DNA of 64,000 bases from the NCBI GenBank assembly GCA_039621445.1, contig CP154954.1, positions 39,703,816-39,767,815 of the forward strand, given 5' to 3'. A program made the position numbers and the translations under genes. The notes under the pieces are model-generated. The model worked only from the letters and a program-made list of their open reading frames with translations. It was not told the DNA's origin and ran no database searches. This stretch comes from Euglena gracilis (lineage: Eukaryota > Euglenida > Euglenophyceae > Euglenales). Below, piece after piece: positions 1 to 11,631 of the stretch; within the stretch, counting starts at the first letter, position 1; each line of letters begins with the position of its first letter.

Positions 1-510
1 AAGCCGCTCACGCGGCTTCCAAACGTGGGGGTGGGGGTGGGGGTTGGTGGGTGGCTGTGCATGTGTTCGCATGTGTTTTTGATGGTGTCCACCACCATAC
101 ATCTCCCCATTCTCAGGTGAAGAAACGGCAGATGGAGGAGGCGCATTTTGTTCCCCCACAAGAAGCAGTCACTGGACCAGACCATTGCTTAACACCTGTC
201 CCCCCCCCCCAGGGTGGTGACTGACTGATTTTTTTTGCGGGGGGGGCAGAAATCACCCAAAAAGTGGCTGAGTGGCCAACCCCGAAGGCGCCAGAGAAAA
301 TTTTGGCCAAGAAATGGCTTTGAAAGGCCAAAAAGTGACTGGTTTGTCTGAGTGGCCAACCTCCCCCTGGGGGGGTAAAGTGACTGAATGGCTTGGCCGA
401 ATAAAGTGACTGACTGTTTTTTTTTGGAGTGGAAGTGACCCCCTCCCCCCCCCCAGGGGATCGCTAAGCTATGGTATGTACTGGACCTGGGTGGCTGCAG
501 CAGGTGGATT
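1..510. other. No gene; low-complexity DNA
   Basis: No supported gene. The first 60 bases hold runs of G and a short GT-rich stretch. Positions 210-420 contain loosely repeated short phrases (variants of AGTGACTGA and GTGGCCAACC) separated by runs of G, C or T, which looks like degenerate tandem repetition. Short open frames on both strands are low-complexity and have no recognisable domain. Confidence 0.6.
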
Positions 511-1041
511 TCAAGCCCTGTTTTGAGAATTTCCAGATGTTTGGATGCTCCCCAACAAGGAGGTGCAGAACCCGCACCCCAGGGATGTATGGGAAGCCCT
601 TCAATTTGGGTAGATGGTGGGTGGAGGGTCCCAACCCCCTGCCCCGCCCCAATGGGGAATGGTGGTTGGGTCCAGCCCCCTCTGGTTCCAAAAACATCGG
701 ACAGTTTTCTGCCAGCGCTGCATTTCAAAATTTGCCCCCCCCCCTCATTTTTTCAGGATATTGCACATTGTCAGTGCTCTGATGTTTTCCGCAGGGGAAA
801 AAATGGTTAAAAGTGAACATTTTTTTGTGTTTATTTTAAAGAAGAATCAAAAAAACTGTTGTTGAACATTTTTGGTTTGTCATCCGGCCTTTTGACAGTC
901 CATATGATCCCTCCTCCTTCCATCTTCGGAGGCAGGGGGGGGGTTTGGACTCTGCCTCGGCTTCCCATACACCCCTGCTGCACCCACGGTTCTTCCCCGA
1001 GAAGGTGTGACAATGTTGTTATGCTATCAAGAGCTCTAATT
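511..1041 (+). repeat. Inverted repeat block A, left copy
   Basis: This block recurs in inverted orientation at about 24,606-25,160. Landmarks shared by both copies are the AAGCCCTGTTTTGAGAAT start, the AGGGATGTATGGGAAGCC phrase, the GACAGTCCATATGATCCCTCC stretch and the AGAGCTCTA end. The copies differ by many substitutions and small indels, so this is an old dispersed repeat. Within the block the 'GATGTATGGGAAGC' phrase also returns inverted near 960. No protein-coding capacity is recognised. Its class is unknown. Confidence 0.75.
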
Positions 1042-1783
1042 TCATTGGGAGGGTGGGGGGCACTCGATGATAAAATGAACTTTTGCAAGGCATCACCATG
1101 TCTTTTGGGGGTGGAGAAGCATTAAGGGAGAGCATTTGTTTTATTTCTGTGAGGACCGCCCCTCTCCCCTCTCCCTCTCCCTTTCGGGCAAAGGGCCGGC
1201 TAAAGGCCTCGAACGGGGGCAAAATAGAAACATTCGAAAAACACAGTTTTTGATGATTTGGGTGGATGTCTAAGGGTGACAGGAATCAATTTTTTCCCTA
1301 CACCGAACCCCCGAATCTTTCGCAATTCACACCGTATTGTTTTGCACTTCCGGTGAATATTTTTTGCAATTTATCTCAAAAAGGTTTGCATTTTATCTCA
1401 AAAATATTTGTCTCCGTTCCGAAAATTTTTGCACACGGATCGGGTTTTTTGCACAGTTGGCTTTAAGTCTGCGTTTTAGGTGCAAGATCTCAGGACTGCA
1501 TCTAAGGCGCTGGACTTCAGGCATGAGGTCTGTGTCTTAAGGCGGAGATTCTGTCCAAAGTACTGCGCTTTGAATAATGGTTTTGTTGGAGCCCCCCGAA
1601 ATCGACGAAAATGGTTTAGAATGCGCATTGAAGCGGAGATGTCATTGCTGCAAAAGCTGGTTCACCGCAGAATTTGTGATTTCATTCCAACTTTTAACAA
1701 ATGAGTCACATTGGACCGTTTCAAGCCTTCTTGATCTGTTTTTTTTTCTTTCAAATTTAATGAAGCAGAAACAATGAAACTCC
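1042..1783. other. No gene recognised
   Basis: A stretch between two repeat blocks. Short open frames lack any recognisable domain and codon use looks random. A C/T-rich patch lies near 1,155-1,185. I see no RNA gene or mobile-element end here. Confidence 0.5.
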
Positions 1784-1805
1784 AATGCCAACACGCGGTT
1801 TTGCG

Positions 1806-1925
1806 AAAAATCAAAGGAGTTTTTTTTTACATTTCCAAAGGCCGAAAAATCAAAGAAAGGAGTTTTTTGACATTTCCAAAGGCTGAAAACCCAAAGAAAG
1901 GAGTTTTTTAACATTTCCAGAGGCC
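1806..1925 (+). repeat. Short tandem repeat, about 45-bp unit, three copies
   Basis: Three imperfect units containing AAAGGAGTTTTTT followed by ACATTTCCAAAGGC. The matching inverted copy near 20,095-20,180 has only about two units, so unit number has changed since the two blocks separated. Confidence 0.75.
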
Positions 1926-3823
1926 AATTTTGGTTTTGGACGACTTTTCGCATGCATTCATGGTTGTGAAAAATCTTGACCATCACAAATGCATTACTCA
2001 TTGAGTGTATTTCGTTACACTCAATGTTGGAAAAAAGAGACATAGCGACGCGATGTATGGTGATGATTTTTCTTTGCAAAGAAAAACATTGCATGTGTGG
2101 GCACCTTGCACGTAAACCCCCCCAAAATTGGAAATGATTAGCAAAATTTCTGCCATTGGAGCCATTTTTGGCTGGTTTTCCACCATTTCAGGCAGTTTTT
2201 TTTTGGCATTTCTGAATCTTTTTTGGGGCCAATTCATGGTCATTGTGGATTTTTGATGATTTTTTGATGTTCAATCCATTGAGGGTTCGTTTTGAACAGT
2301 TTTTGGCAGATTGTCAATGATTTTTGGGATATCAAATCTATCAAATATTTTTGATTGATTTAGGAAATGCTGGGCCTTTTGTGTCATTTCAGGTTATTTC
2401 TGACCAAATTTTGAACCGTGTCCATCCTTTCTGGCCATTTTGGCTGTCGCACAAGGCCTCCTGTTGGCTTAGCGCAAATAGGGTGTTCACCAACTGTACG
2501 TTGATCGAACACAATAAACATAAATAAATTCGATAAGGCTTTTTTCATTGTTCAAAAACAAAAGGACGGAGGGCAAATATTTTTTGAGGAAGTGCAAATA
2601 TTTTTGGCGGTGCAGTACAAAAAATTTGAGGCTTTTGGGCAATTTTTTTTGAGGGCACTGGGCGAAAATTCTGACTGGTTTAGGCGAATCTTTTTGCCAG
2701 CCGTGGGCAAACATTTCAGACGCTGGGTGTAATGGTGACCGGTGCCCGCAGAGAAAAGCCAAAGTTTCTTGCCCATTTTCCTGTATATATTCCCTGAGTG
2801 TCCTGGGACAGCGGAGGTTTTTTTCATATTTGCTTAAGGAACGCCGCACCCCCACCCCACTCCACCCACAGTCAAATCTAGCCCAGAGTTTTTTTTGAAT
2901 TTTGTGACCCGGGGGGGGAGTCCCGGCCTAGTTGAGTGGGAATCATGCATTGCGATTTGTGGATGCCCATCCATACATCTCTCTAAGGTTTTGCGAACCC
3001 CCGTGGGGGCGCCTGCAGCCGGGCCCCGATTTGGGCCCACCCCAGCCGCAGCAGCATCCCCCCCCCCCCGGGGGTGTTGCTGGCCAAGCTAGCCAGCCCC
3101 TTTTTTGGGGGTCCAGCCCAGAATTTTTTCGGCCAAAGCGCCGAAATTTTTTGAAAAACTGTGTTCATAGTGGCCAAAAATGGGGTTTGGGGGACGTTTG
3201 GGGTATTTTTGGGGGGTTTCGGATGCATCATTTTTTTAAAATTATATTTTACAGGTCATTTTTGAGCATTTTTCCGATTTCAGTCCAGCGGGGCAAATAC
3301 CCCCCCTGGGGGGGGGGGCGGGCTAGCCAGCCCAAATTTCTAGCCCTAGCCCAGCAACCCCCCCGAAGTTCTTGAAGAGATGTATGTGCCCATCTTCACT
3401 GCGTCACGACGAGAATTTTTTCTAACAATTTTGTTTTGTTTTTTTTCCCCCCTCGGTGCACTCAGGCCGGCCTGGACTCGGCAACCACCTCCAGTGCACC
3501 CTTGAACCATGGTGCTGTTGCAGCTGCCATCGCAGCCAATTCAGTGCCCCCTGCTTCCCCCCGCGGCAGCTCAACGGTTCTGGGTTGCCCTCAACCGTGG
3601 ACGCTAGTACGCACCCCCAGGAGTGTGCACTGAACACGTGCGATGGACCCGTGTGTGGGGGGGGGCATATGATGGTGGAATGGAAGCATGGTTTACCCCC
3701 ACCTCAACCCCACCGTGGTGTTTGCAGTGGTCACTGAAGGGTCGTTGTTTAGGTTGTTGCCTCCCTCAGGTTGCAATATAATCCACAGACATGCAGATGT
3801 GCACGCTTTTGGAGATCGCTCGC

Positions 3824-3843
3824 ACACACACACACACACACAC
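3824..3843 (+). repeat. (CA)n microsatellite, about 20 bp
   Basis: A short CA run inside the end of repeat block B. The same site in the other two copies of this repeat holds about 52 bp (18,153-18,204) and about 525 bp (23,387-23,911) of the complementary GT repeat. Confidence 0.9.
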
Positions 3844-4279
3844 TCAATGAAGGTTCAACGTCCAACGCATGACGCACGACACAGGCAGTTGGCGTTTTTC
3901 CCCAGTGGGCCCATCACGGTGGTAGCGTCCGCATCTCGTAAGAAAGTTGTTGTCAGCGATTCTTGTAATAATAGGTTTTTCCACGCCGCTTCGAAGGCCT
4001 CTTTGTCAGTCTCGTCTTGCAGTTGTTTGAATTGCATGATCAGCTTGAGTAATTTGGTTACAGATCCGTGCCAAAAGGACGATTATGATCCATAGGTGTT
4101 GAAGTGGGGGGTCGGGGGGGGGGGGGCCGCCCCCACCGAGATTTTGGGAAGAAAAATGTTTTTGCAAGGTGTGTGGTTTACTCACCACATTCTCTGTGCT
4201 TTTTAAATTTCCCACAAAAGTTCACAACTTTTCATTGAGCTTTTTGGCTATTTTTGATGTTGAATGTCGCCACCGTCTC

Positions 4280-4296
4280 GCCGCCCTTCGGGCGGC
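4280..4296. repeat. GC hairpin, copy 1
   Basis: Perfect 7-bp stem GCCGCCC/GGGCGGC with a TTC loop, preceded by CCGTCTC. The same stem and the same upstream phrase occur at 4,474 and, with one loop change, at 4,979. Confidence 0.75.
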
Positions 4297-4473
4297 AAAA
4301 CCAGTCCAAAACTCATGGGTCAGAGGGGGCAAAAATCTTTTTCCAAGGGGCGGAAACAAACCGCATGTGTTTTGACATGGTTTTTCAAATTCATTTTTTC
4401 ATAAACACACCATTCCTGTTGACACATTTGCCTCTTTTTGGGGAAACCTTTTGGAAAAATGCATTACCGTCTC

Positions 4474-4490
4474 GCCGCCCTTCGGGCGGC
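4474..4490. repeat. GC hairpin, copy 2
   Basis: Identical to copy 1 over the 17-bp hairpin, and also preceded by ACCGTCTC. The surrounding DNA is otherwise unlike that around copy 1. Confidence 0.75.
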
Positions 4491-4978
4491 AATACATTTC
4501 TTTTCTGTTTCATGCAAAATGGCTCAGGGGGCCGGTTTTTCTCATTGCCGTCTTTTTCATATTTGCACTCTTTTTTTGGAATCCCAAAACACAAAAGGCA
4601 TCAATGTTAAAATTACAACATTTTCCCCACATTCAATGGAGGCTGGGCACGGCGGGGTGGGGTGGGGGCTGAGGGCGGGGAGTGGTTCAGTGGTGACTGA
4701 AATTTCTGGCCCCCGGAAATATCACGAAATTTCAAAATTTTTTACTTTTTTATTTCCGACCATTTTCCACGAATGTCACCACCATATCGAGCAGGGGGCC
4801 AAGGAAGGGTCCGATTGGGCCATCATTTAACGGGCCCGATTTTTTGGGGGGGTCCCCGTCCCCCCCCCACCGGGGGGTCCTGAGCCACCCTGGGGTGGGT
4901 GGGTGGGTCAGACGCCACGAGCGATGCGCCAAAACCCCCAACGCCATCTTTTATGGAAAAAAAAAGCCTTACTGTCTG

Positions 4979-4995
4979 GCCGCCCTTTGGGCGGC
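4979..4995. repeat. GC hairpin, copy 3
   Basis: Same stem with TTT in place of TTC in the loop, preceded by ACTGTCTG. Confidence 0.7.
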
Positions 4996-5701
4996 TGGGG
5001 AAAACTTGTCATAATGGGCCTTGTCAGGAAGTTATTGTTTCCTTGCCCCCGAGAAAAAACAAAACTTCTACACCCCTGCTATGATCCGCCTACTTCGGCA
5101 AAGAAAAGCAGTAAGAAGCACCACAACCAACACCACACACCAAAAAACAACAGCCAGAAAGAAGATCAGGACATCACTGGGGTTTTTTGCGGAGCCGCAG
5201 CTGTCTCTGCCTCTCGTTATGCAGAATACTTGCATTCCTAAAGGATTCTCATAAAATCCCTGTTTCGTCATTGGTTTTTCACCCGTCCGAACCCCAAGGG
5301 CCCACCGACCCCCACCGACCAAAAATTTCCATCTGAGAGTGTTACTGCTGGTGTAAGGCACTTATTTGGACCCCTCCGGACCATTTCCGGGTGGTTTGGA
5401 CCCGCCACAGACCATTTTTATGACCACTGACTAGCTACCGATTAGTTTGCATACAACTTTCTTCAAAAAAGTCAGTGAGGCTTTCCCGTAACTACGTTGG
5501 AGTGGGTCGTAGGCCGACTAGTCCGCCGACCACCAAGGACCCCCCTCCTGTCTCGGCGACGAGCTGCCGGCCAGGCCTAGTCGGCCGACCAATTTGTCGG
5601 TCGGCCGACCACCCAGGACCCCCCCCCCCCAGTCCCCCCCAGTCAGCTGTGGAGGCGCGGGATTTCCCCTGCCCCTTAGTCTGAGGCTTCGGCTAGGAGG
5701 T

Positions 5702-6232
5702 TCACCCATAGCCGGAAGACGTAACCTGTGTGAATCCTTGTCTCGAGATTAATCCCCGAGAAGAGGATGCAGCACCCTGGCCGCCAGCACCTCCACCGCC
5801 TTTCGGTGTGGGCTGGTCACCAGATTTCGGTGGGGGTTTACAAGGTGCGGCGCCCGGCTTTGATTTGGCCGGGGCCTTCGGGCTTCCGGTTTCCGGAGGG
5901 TCCGAGGGCCGCCTGTCGGCGTGACGCTTGCTCGCCCAGGTGCGTGGTGACGCTTGGGACGGGGGTCTTTTCCCAGACACCGAGCGACGTTGCCCTTCAG
6001 CAGGGGTTTCTGGAGCTGAGGGTCGTCCTACATGTTCCTTTGCGGCGCCCATGGTTTTTCCAGGGGTGGCCTTGGGGGAGGGTGTAGGAGTAGGTGTGGC
6101 CGGCGCGTTTCGCGCTGGTTGGGCCTGTGGTGGAGGCATGGACGTCCCCTCAGCCTGTTTTTCAGGTGCGCATGTCCCAGTGCCTGGACGCTTAATCGTG
6201 GTGACTCTGGCTGTGCCCTGAGGTGCGGGTTG
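5702..6232 (-). pseudogene. Family B accessory protein, late fragment
   Basis: A minus-strand open stretch (5,702-6,139, with its reading continuing upstream) rich in Pro, Ala, Lys and Gly. It contains KPGAAPCKPP and ends in SSGYG. The same two signatures occur in that order in the second accessory frame of family A (near 28,980 and 28,850), which identifies it. It begins abruptly at 6,232, where sequence switches from chromodomain DNA to this gene. It ends abruptly at about 5,700, where the family A protein continues for several hundred residues. It is therefore a fragment joined to its neighbour by rearrangement. Function unknown. Confidence 0.65.
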
Positions 6233-7153
6233 TCAGTCTTGCTGGACATACCCAACAAAACTGGTTGCTGGCTCCCAAGTGTCCTCCTCGGGCCCATACC
6301 CTTTCCAGCGGACTTTCCAAAGGTGCATACCTTTATCGAGTTTGTGATTGATGATTTTATCGACTACAAAATCGTCCGTCTCAGGTAATCTGGGACGGGG
6401 CTTGAAATGCAAGCACGGGATGGGTATCCCATCCGGTGGTGACAGGTATGGTTTGCAGTCGTCCATATGAACGTCCTCAACGCCATTCGGTAATGCAACC
6501 TTATATCGCCAGCTGGTACCTAGTCTTTCTAAAATTTCACAGGGTCCGAGCCAAGGGGGGTCCAGCTTGGAAGGCCCGCATGCGAGTACGGCTACTCCGT
6601 ACCCACACGCGGTCACCGGGACTATACACATGTGACTTGAAATGCTGCAAAAACGATTTCCGTTTATTTGCATGAATATCAGTTATTCGCTTCTGGACTG
6701 CAGAACGTACATTTTCTACTTCCGCAAACCAGGTCTCGCAAATGACACTCTTTCGGTCGGGTCTCTCCGAAGGGACATCCCCTATAGCCGGAGCGTCCCG
6801 TCCGAAAACTAGTTTATAGGGGGAGTGAGGTAAAACCAGCCCTGGTAAGGTACTAATATAGAACAAAGACCATGGTGGCACTGATATCCAGTTGCTGCGC
6901 GAGTCAGCCAGTGAAAGGCGATGCATATTCACGACGGATTTCACGGCTGCCTCGGCTCTACCATCGCCTTTGGGTTGGTATATAATGGAAAAATGTTGCT
7001 CGATTCCGAGTAAACCGCATAAGGTGGTGAAAAACGTTGAAGAAATCAAATGGTGTTGATCACTCAAAATTTCATTCGGTAAAGCATTTATGCAAATGCA
7101 TTTCTCCAAAAATATAACCGCCAAACTTTGGGCAGTCAACCCTGACTTCTGGC
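6233..7153 (-). pseudogene. Integrase 3' part plus chromodomain, tandem copy 3
   Basis: Nearly identical to 10,711-11,631 and 15,189-16,109. On the minus strand it starts inside the integrase catalytic core, just before the second acidic residue (SDQHHLISS). It runs through the RAEAAVKS segment holding the catalytic Glu and the DNA-binding C-terminal domain, then the chromodomain ([16 protein letters not shown]). A one-base insertion near 6,560 separates the integrase and chromodomain frames. The same lesion is in all three tandem copies, so it predates the duplication. The first catalytic Asp and the zinc-binding domain are missing. Confidence 0.85.
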
Positions 7154-10100
7154 AACGGGCAACCGGAAACAGGGAGGTTGAGGCGTAATACCTCAGGCGT
7201 GTGGGGTACCGTCTCTGTCGGGTTTTCCCGCGGAGGGGTCGGTACGCCTGTTGTACTCAGCGAGGTCGGCGAGAGCGGTACAGGTGAAAACTCACCTGCC
7301 GGTGCTGCCGGTTCCTGGGCCATTTCCGCCACAGTATCCAGCATCACTACCGATGGGCTACGGGTTTACCGTGCCGGAGGTTCTACTGGCTGAGGTTCAG
7401 CCTCGGCCATGGGAACTGCTTCTTCCTCCTGTTCTTCTTCCTCCTCCGCTTCCGGAGGGGATTCCTCGGTACGCAGCTGTGCTGCAGAACGCGGGCCTTC
7501 CCGGCTCTGTAGCACCCTTGTGCGTCTGACAGGCCGTAAAGGCTTATACTTTCACTCCTGTCAGAGTTCGGGTACGGCATTGGCCACGTCGCTCGTACCC
7601 AGCTTCTGGTCAGAGGGTAGGGCTCTTTGTCCTCGATCATGCAGAGGTCTTCCTACTGCTGTCGACATTTCTCGCTCGCGCCATATTCTCGTGTGTCTTC
7701 CAGGAAGGCGAGCAGCGGCAACGCATAACGAGGGACTTCCCCTTCGTGCGCCGCGAAATACACCTGGAAATAATCCCAGACCAGGATATTCCCGGACTTG
7801 GTGTCCAGATGTTCCTGGAGGCCGATTTCGGCCTCTTCTCAGTCTGGACCCAGGTTCATCATGCGTTGATCCGAATCATGGGGTCTCGCTTCCACCTCGG
7901 TGTAGACCCAAGGTAACCACTTTCTGTGGATATACACATCACCGGTCATGTGCTCCAGGAAATAAATGTAGACCTCCTGGACGTAGGTAATCCACGCCCG
8001 GTGCCAGTATTGTTGCAGCAGAAATATTTTCTGCCGGTGCTGTTTCAGCACCTTTCGGTCTTGTGTCCCTATCTGGGGATTTCGGCACTGATGCAGGAGG
8101 AATCTCCTGGTCAGCTGGCTACCGGCATTCTCGGCAGTCGGAGGCGTTTTTCCGCGCTCCCCGAAACCCCAGAAGTCAACAACGTGAACTTCTTTGCAGA
8201 ACGGGCATTCCAGTTTGTACCGGTAGGGGTACGCGAGGTCCACATCCAGGAACTTGAACAGCGTGCCATACATGCTGTCCAAGTATACCCTGGAGGTTGT
8301 TCGTGAACATTACGGCAGCCTGCGCCTGGAGTTTCTCCGGCAGGGGGTAACGTTTCCACTGTATTCCCACTGCTCCGACGGAGTGCATATGGTTGAACAT
8401 ATCCTTCAACTGCGCGACGAACGTTTCGCCGTCTTCGCATGTATTCATGCAATCGACATATGTCAGACCGTGTCGGTCGGTAAACATGCCGAAATTCTGG
8501 CAGGTGTATCCCAACCAGAACCACAGCTCCCACAAATCGGGCATCCGGTCCAGGACAACTTCATTCGAATGAGGGTATCCCTCAAAAGCATGAAGCTCGG
8601 AGCTGTAGAAGAAACGTTTGCAGTGATCGAACATATGATCCTGCACCACTTGGAGCACCGCTTCCGGTGATCGGTGGATCACGCTTCCTACTTGCGTGTA
8701 CATCTTGAGATCTTCGTCGATTTTCGACCAGATCTCATCCAGATAATTGAACACCAGGTCCACATCATAATCCTTCGTTTTCGAAGGTTCGGCGGCTTTT
8801 CTGCCTTTTCCCGCTGGGGGTCCGGCAGATTTTCCGCCTTTACCTGGAGCTGGCTAGGCGGCTTTTCCGCCTGTGCCAGGTGGGGCTTTCCCACCATTCT
8901 TCGGGGCTTTCCCACCCTTTTCCTGGCCTTTAGCTTTCCCCTTACCCTTGCCCTTTCCTTTACCCTTACTCTTACCCGCCAGCCATCCGAATGTCGCCAA
9001 GTAATCTGTGTTAATGTATTCCCAGTATTCTGGGTCTTCTGGCGTCAACACAGGGTAATACACGGATTCCGTGCTTGGTTTCCGGGCAAATTCCTGCTCA
9101 GCGTCACCACGATTCGAGTAAACCGGTGCGATAGGGGGTGGTCGGGTTTCCCGACGTGCCCGATCTGCCGCCACATCTGGCGCCGGCGAGGCTTCCTCGC
9201 CAGCGTCGAGATGCATCGCTGCGGGCGGATTTTCCGACCTCGGCGAACGGCGCTGTGGCTGCGGCGTCAGATTTTCTGGGCCGCGGTCACGCTTGCCGAC
9301 GGCAGAGCTGGTGGGTCGTGCTGCTGGCGCTTCCGCCACAGCAACATCCCGCTGTCGCACTGGTTGACCCGATCGTGATGGTGGGGGAACTCCTGTGAGA
9401 GCTGTCACAGCAGCATCATACTGCTCGCGCTCCTCCCATGTCATTTCCGCCCGGTCAGGTTATTCCTGTCCGGCGGAAACAGGTGGACGACGTGCGATCT
9501 GTCTCTGAACCATCACAGCATATTCGTACTGCTGACGCTCCTCTTCGGTGGTGAATTCTGGGCCAGTCCGCAGGTTCACCGGTTCATCCCGTTCCTGCTG
9601 GACCGGCGCGCGAGGCGCTGCCGCGGCTTCCCGCGAGCGCGCGCTTCGGGCACTGTCAGACGTCGCGGGAGGGTTTCCCTCCGCTGGGCGTCTTGGAATA
9701 GGGTCAGGAATGGTGGGGTGGGGTGGTGGTGGATACACATATTGATCCCGCTGGCTTGGTCTGTCCGCATAAACAGACGCAGGTGCCGTTCCCTGGGGAT
9801 AATCCCCACAGACGGCATACTGAGACACATGCTCCTGCGCGGGGTAATCCCGCCGGGGCATATGCGCTCAGGGGATCGGGAATTACCCTCCTTCTCGCGT
9901 GGGTGTTCACTCCGGACAGGTGCTTCCCCTGTCTCTTCCTCGGGTTATCCGGGGGAGTGAGCACGAAAGTGTGCAGTGTAAGTGCCAACCGGTGGTATCT
10001 GCGGTGCTACCTGTGGCGTGACTTCCACGCCCAGGTCACGCATAGTGATATCTTTTGTAAAGCCTGATGCAGCCGAATCGGTGTAATACACCGAATTGGT

Positions 10101-10490
10101 CATCATCGCTTGGGCGCACATACACCACAAGGCTGGAGGGGTGTGTGCGATTGTCAAAATTTGACGGCGGTGGTTATCACACAATGCCTGTGTGAGTTGG
10201 TCTGGTGCCGGGTTTGCGCTAATACGCATCACCCGGTTCATCGTCTCCGCCGTGTGGTGTATCATCACACCAGCATACGGTGGGAGGCGACGGGGGCCTG
10301 TTGGCTGAGATGACCGCACTTCCTCGGGCATCTGGGTCAACCTGCTACTGCTGCTGGCTTCAGGGTTTCCCTGAGCCGCAGTCCGTACAGCTGGGTGTGT
10401 ACCGTATCGGTACGCATATTGGTCAGGCTGTGGGTGAGTGGTGGGGTGGTAAGGCGGTCCTCCACCTGGGTCCCTTCCACCGGGCAGCAT
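7154..10490 (-). pseudogene. Family B accessory protein, tandem copy 2
   Basis: A decayed minus-strand gene starting with an MLPGG-type start at 10,490 and read in several frames: 10,490-9,945; about 9,738-9,460; 9,444-8,854; 8,763-8,176; 8,282-7,839; then Pro-rich pieces to 7,154. Domain order is an N-terminal conserved region (HTAETMNRVMRISANPAP, then WCMCAQAMMT), a Pro/Arg-rich linker, a Gly/Lys repeat (KSKGKGKGKGKGKAKG), a WELWFWLGYTCQNFG domain, and a CPFC...C segment. All of these match the family A accessory frames in the same order. It ends abruptly at 7,154, where integrase sequence begins. Function unknown; see the hunt section. Confidence 0.7.
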
Positions 10491-10659
10491 GTTACCGCCC
10501 GGGGTCGGGTCGGTTATTTAGCTTAGTTGCTGGCTGTGGGGTGGTACGGGTAACTTACCCTGCTTGACAATTCACTGGTAAAAAAAATTCTGCGGAAAGA
10601 AATAATGAGAAGAATTAATGATAAAAGAAAATAAAACAATATGGGTTTCCCATGAGTTC

Positions 10660-11631
10660 TCAAAAACCTGTTACAGAAACATAAGTTTTATTCTTCTTGT
10701 TCCACAGCTTCCAGTCTTGCTGGACATACCCAACAAAACTGGTTGCTGGCTCCCAAGTGTCCTCCTCGGGCCCATACCCTTTCCAGCGGACTTTCCAAAG
10801 GTGCATACCTTTATCGAGTTTGTGATTGATGATTTTATCGACTACAAAATCGTCCGTCTCAGGTAATCTGGGACGGGGCTTGAAATGCAAGCACGGGATG
10901 GGTATTTTATCCGGTGGTGACAGGTATGGTTTGCAGTCGTCCATATGAACGTCCTCAACACCATTCGGTAATGCAACCTTATATCGCCAGCTGGTACCTA
11001 GTCTTTCTAAAATTTCACAGGGTCCGAGCCAAGGGGGGTCCAGCTTGGAAGGCCCGCATGCGAGTACGGCTACTCCGTACCCACACGCGGTCACCGGGAC
11101 TATACACAGGTGACTTGAAATGCTGCAAAAACGATTTCCGTTTATTTGCATGAATATCAGTTATTCGCTTCTGGACTGCAGAACGTACATTTTCTACTTC
11201 CGCAAACCAGGTCTCGCAACTGACACTCTTTCGGTCGTGTCTCTCCGAAGGGACATCCCCTATAGCCGGAGGGTCCCGTCCGAAAACTAGTTTATAGGGG
11301 GAGTGAGGTAAAACCAGCCCTGGTAAGGTACTGATATAAAATAAAGAACATGGTAGCACTGATATCCAGTTGCTGCGCGAGTCAGCCAGTGAAAGGCGAA
11401 GCATATTCACGACGGATTTCACGGCTGCCTCGGCTCTACCATCGCCTTTGGGTCGGCATATAATGGAAAAATGTTGCTCGATTCCGAGTAAACCGCATAA
11501 GGTGGTGAAAAACGTTGAAGAAATCAAATGGTGTTGATCACTCAAAATTTCATTCGGTAAAGCATTTATGTAAATGCATTTCTCCAAAAATATAACCACC
11601 AAACTTTGGGCAGTCAACCCTGACTTCTGGC
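10660..11631 (-). pseudogene. Integrase 3' part plus chromodomain, tandem copy 2
   Basis: Same content as the flanking copies: 11,617-11,015 encodes the integrase from just before the second catalytic Asp through the C-terminal DNA-binding domain, and 11,151-10,660 encodes the chromodomain. Here the chromodomain frame continues past the WKL end for about 20 residues before the stop. The frameshift between the two parts is shared with the other tandem copies. It is 5'-truncated by the tandem junction at 11,631. Confidence 0.87.

Larger units (their letters stand above)
1784..3850 (+). repeat. Inverted repeat block B, left copy
   Basis: A roughly 2.07-kb block that recurs inverted at 18,150-20,187 at high similarity, with small indels. 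Shared landmarks, in order, are the AAAGGAGTTTTTT tandem segment, the ATTTCGTTACACTCAAT stretch, the TTCGATCAACGT stretch near 2,500, the GGGCTAGCCAGCCC segment near 3,330, the TCAGGCCGGCCTGGACTCGG segment near 3,465, and a short CA tract followed by AATGAAGGTTCAACG. The last 500 bp also recur in a third partial copy at 23,330-24,210. It is a dispersed repeat of unknown class. Many poly-T and poly-G runs make its open frames meaningless. Confidence 0.8.
3851..5700. other. No gene recognised; repeat remnants
   Basis: Positions 3,850-3,905 still match the third block-B copy (near 23,285-23,335). The rest holds no supported gene. It contains three copies of a small GC hairpin (4,280, 4,474 and 4,979), GC-rich runs near 4,830-4,900, and near 5,505-5,625 several short palindromic variants of GGTCGGCCGACC. 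The boundary with the family B retroelement array lies at about 5,700. Confidence 0.5.

Noticed and set aside
10540-10560. GGTAAGTTACC near the family B accessory start as a splice donor
   Set aside because: It has a good donor core on the minus strand, but it lies downstream of the proposed acceptor and before the ATG with no obvious partner; not enough to call an intron.
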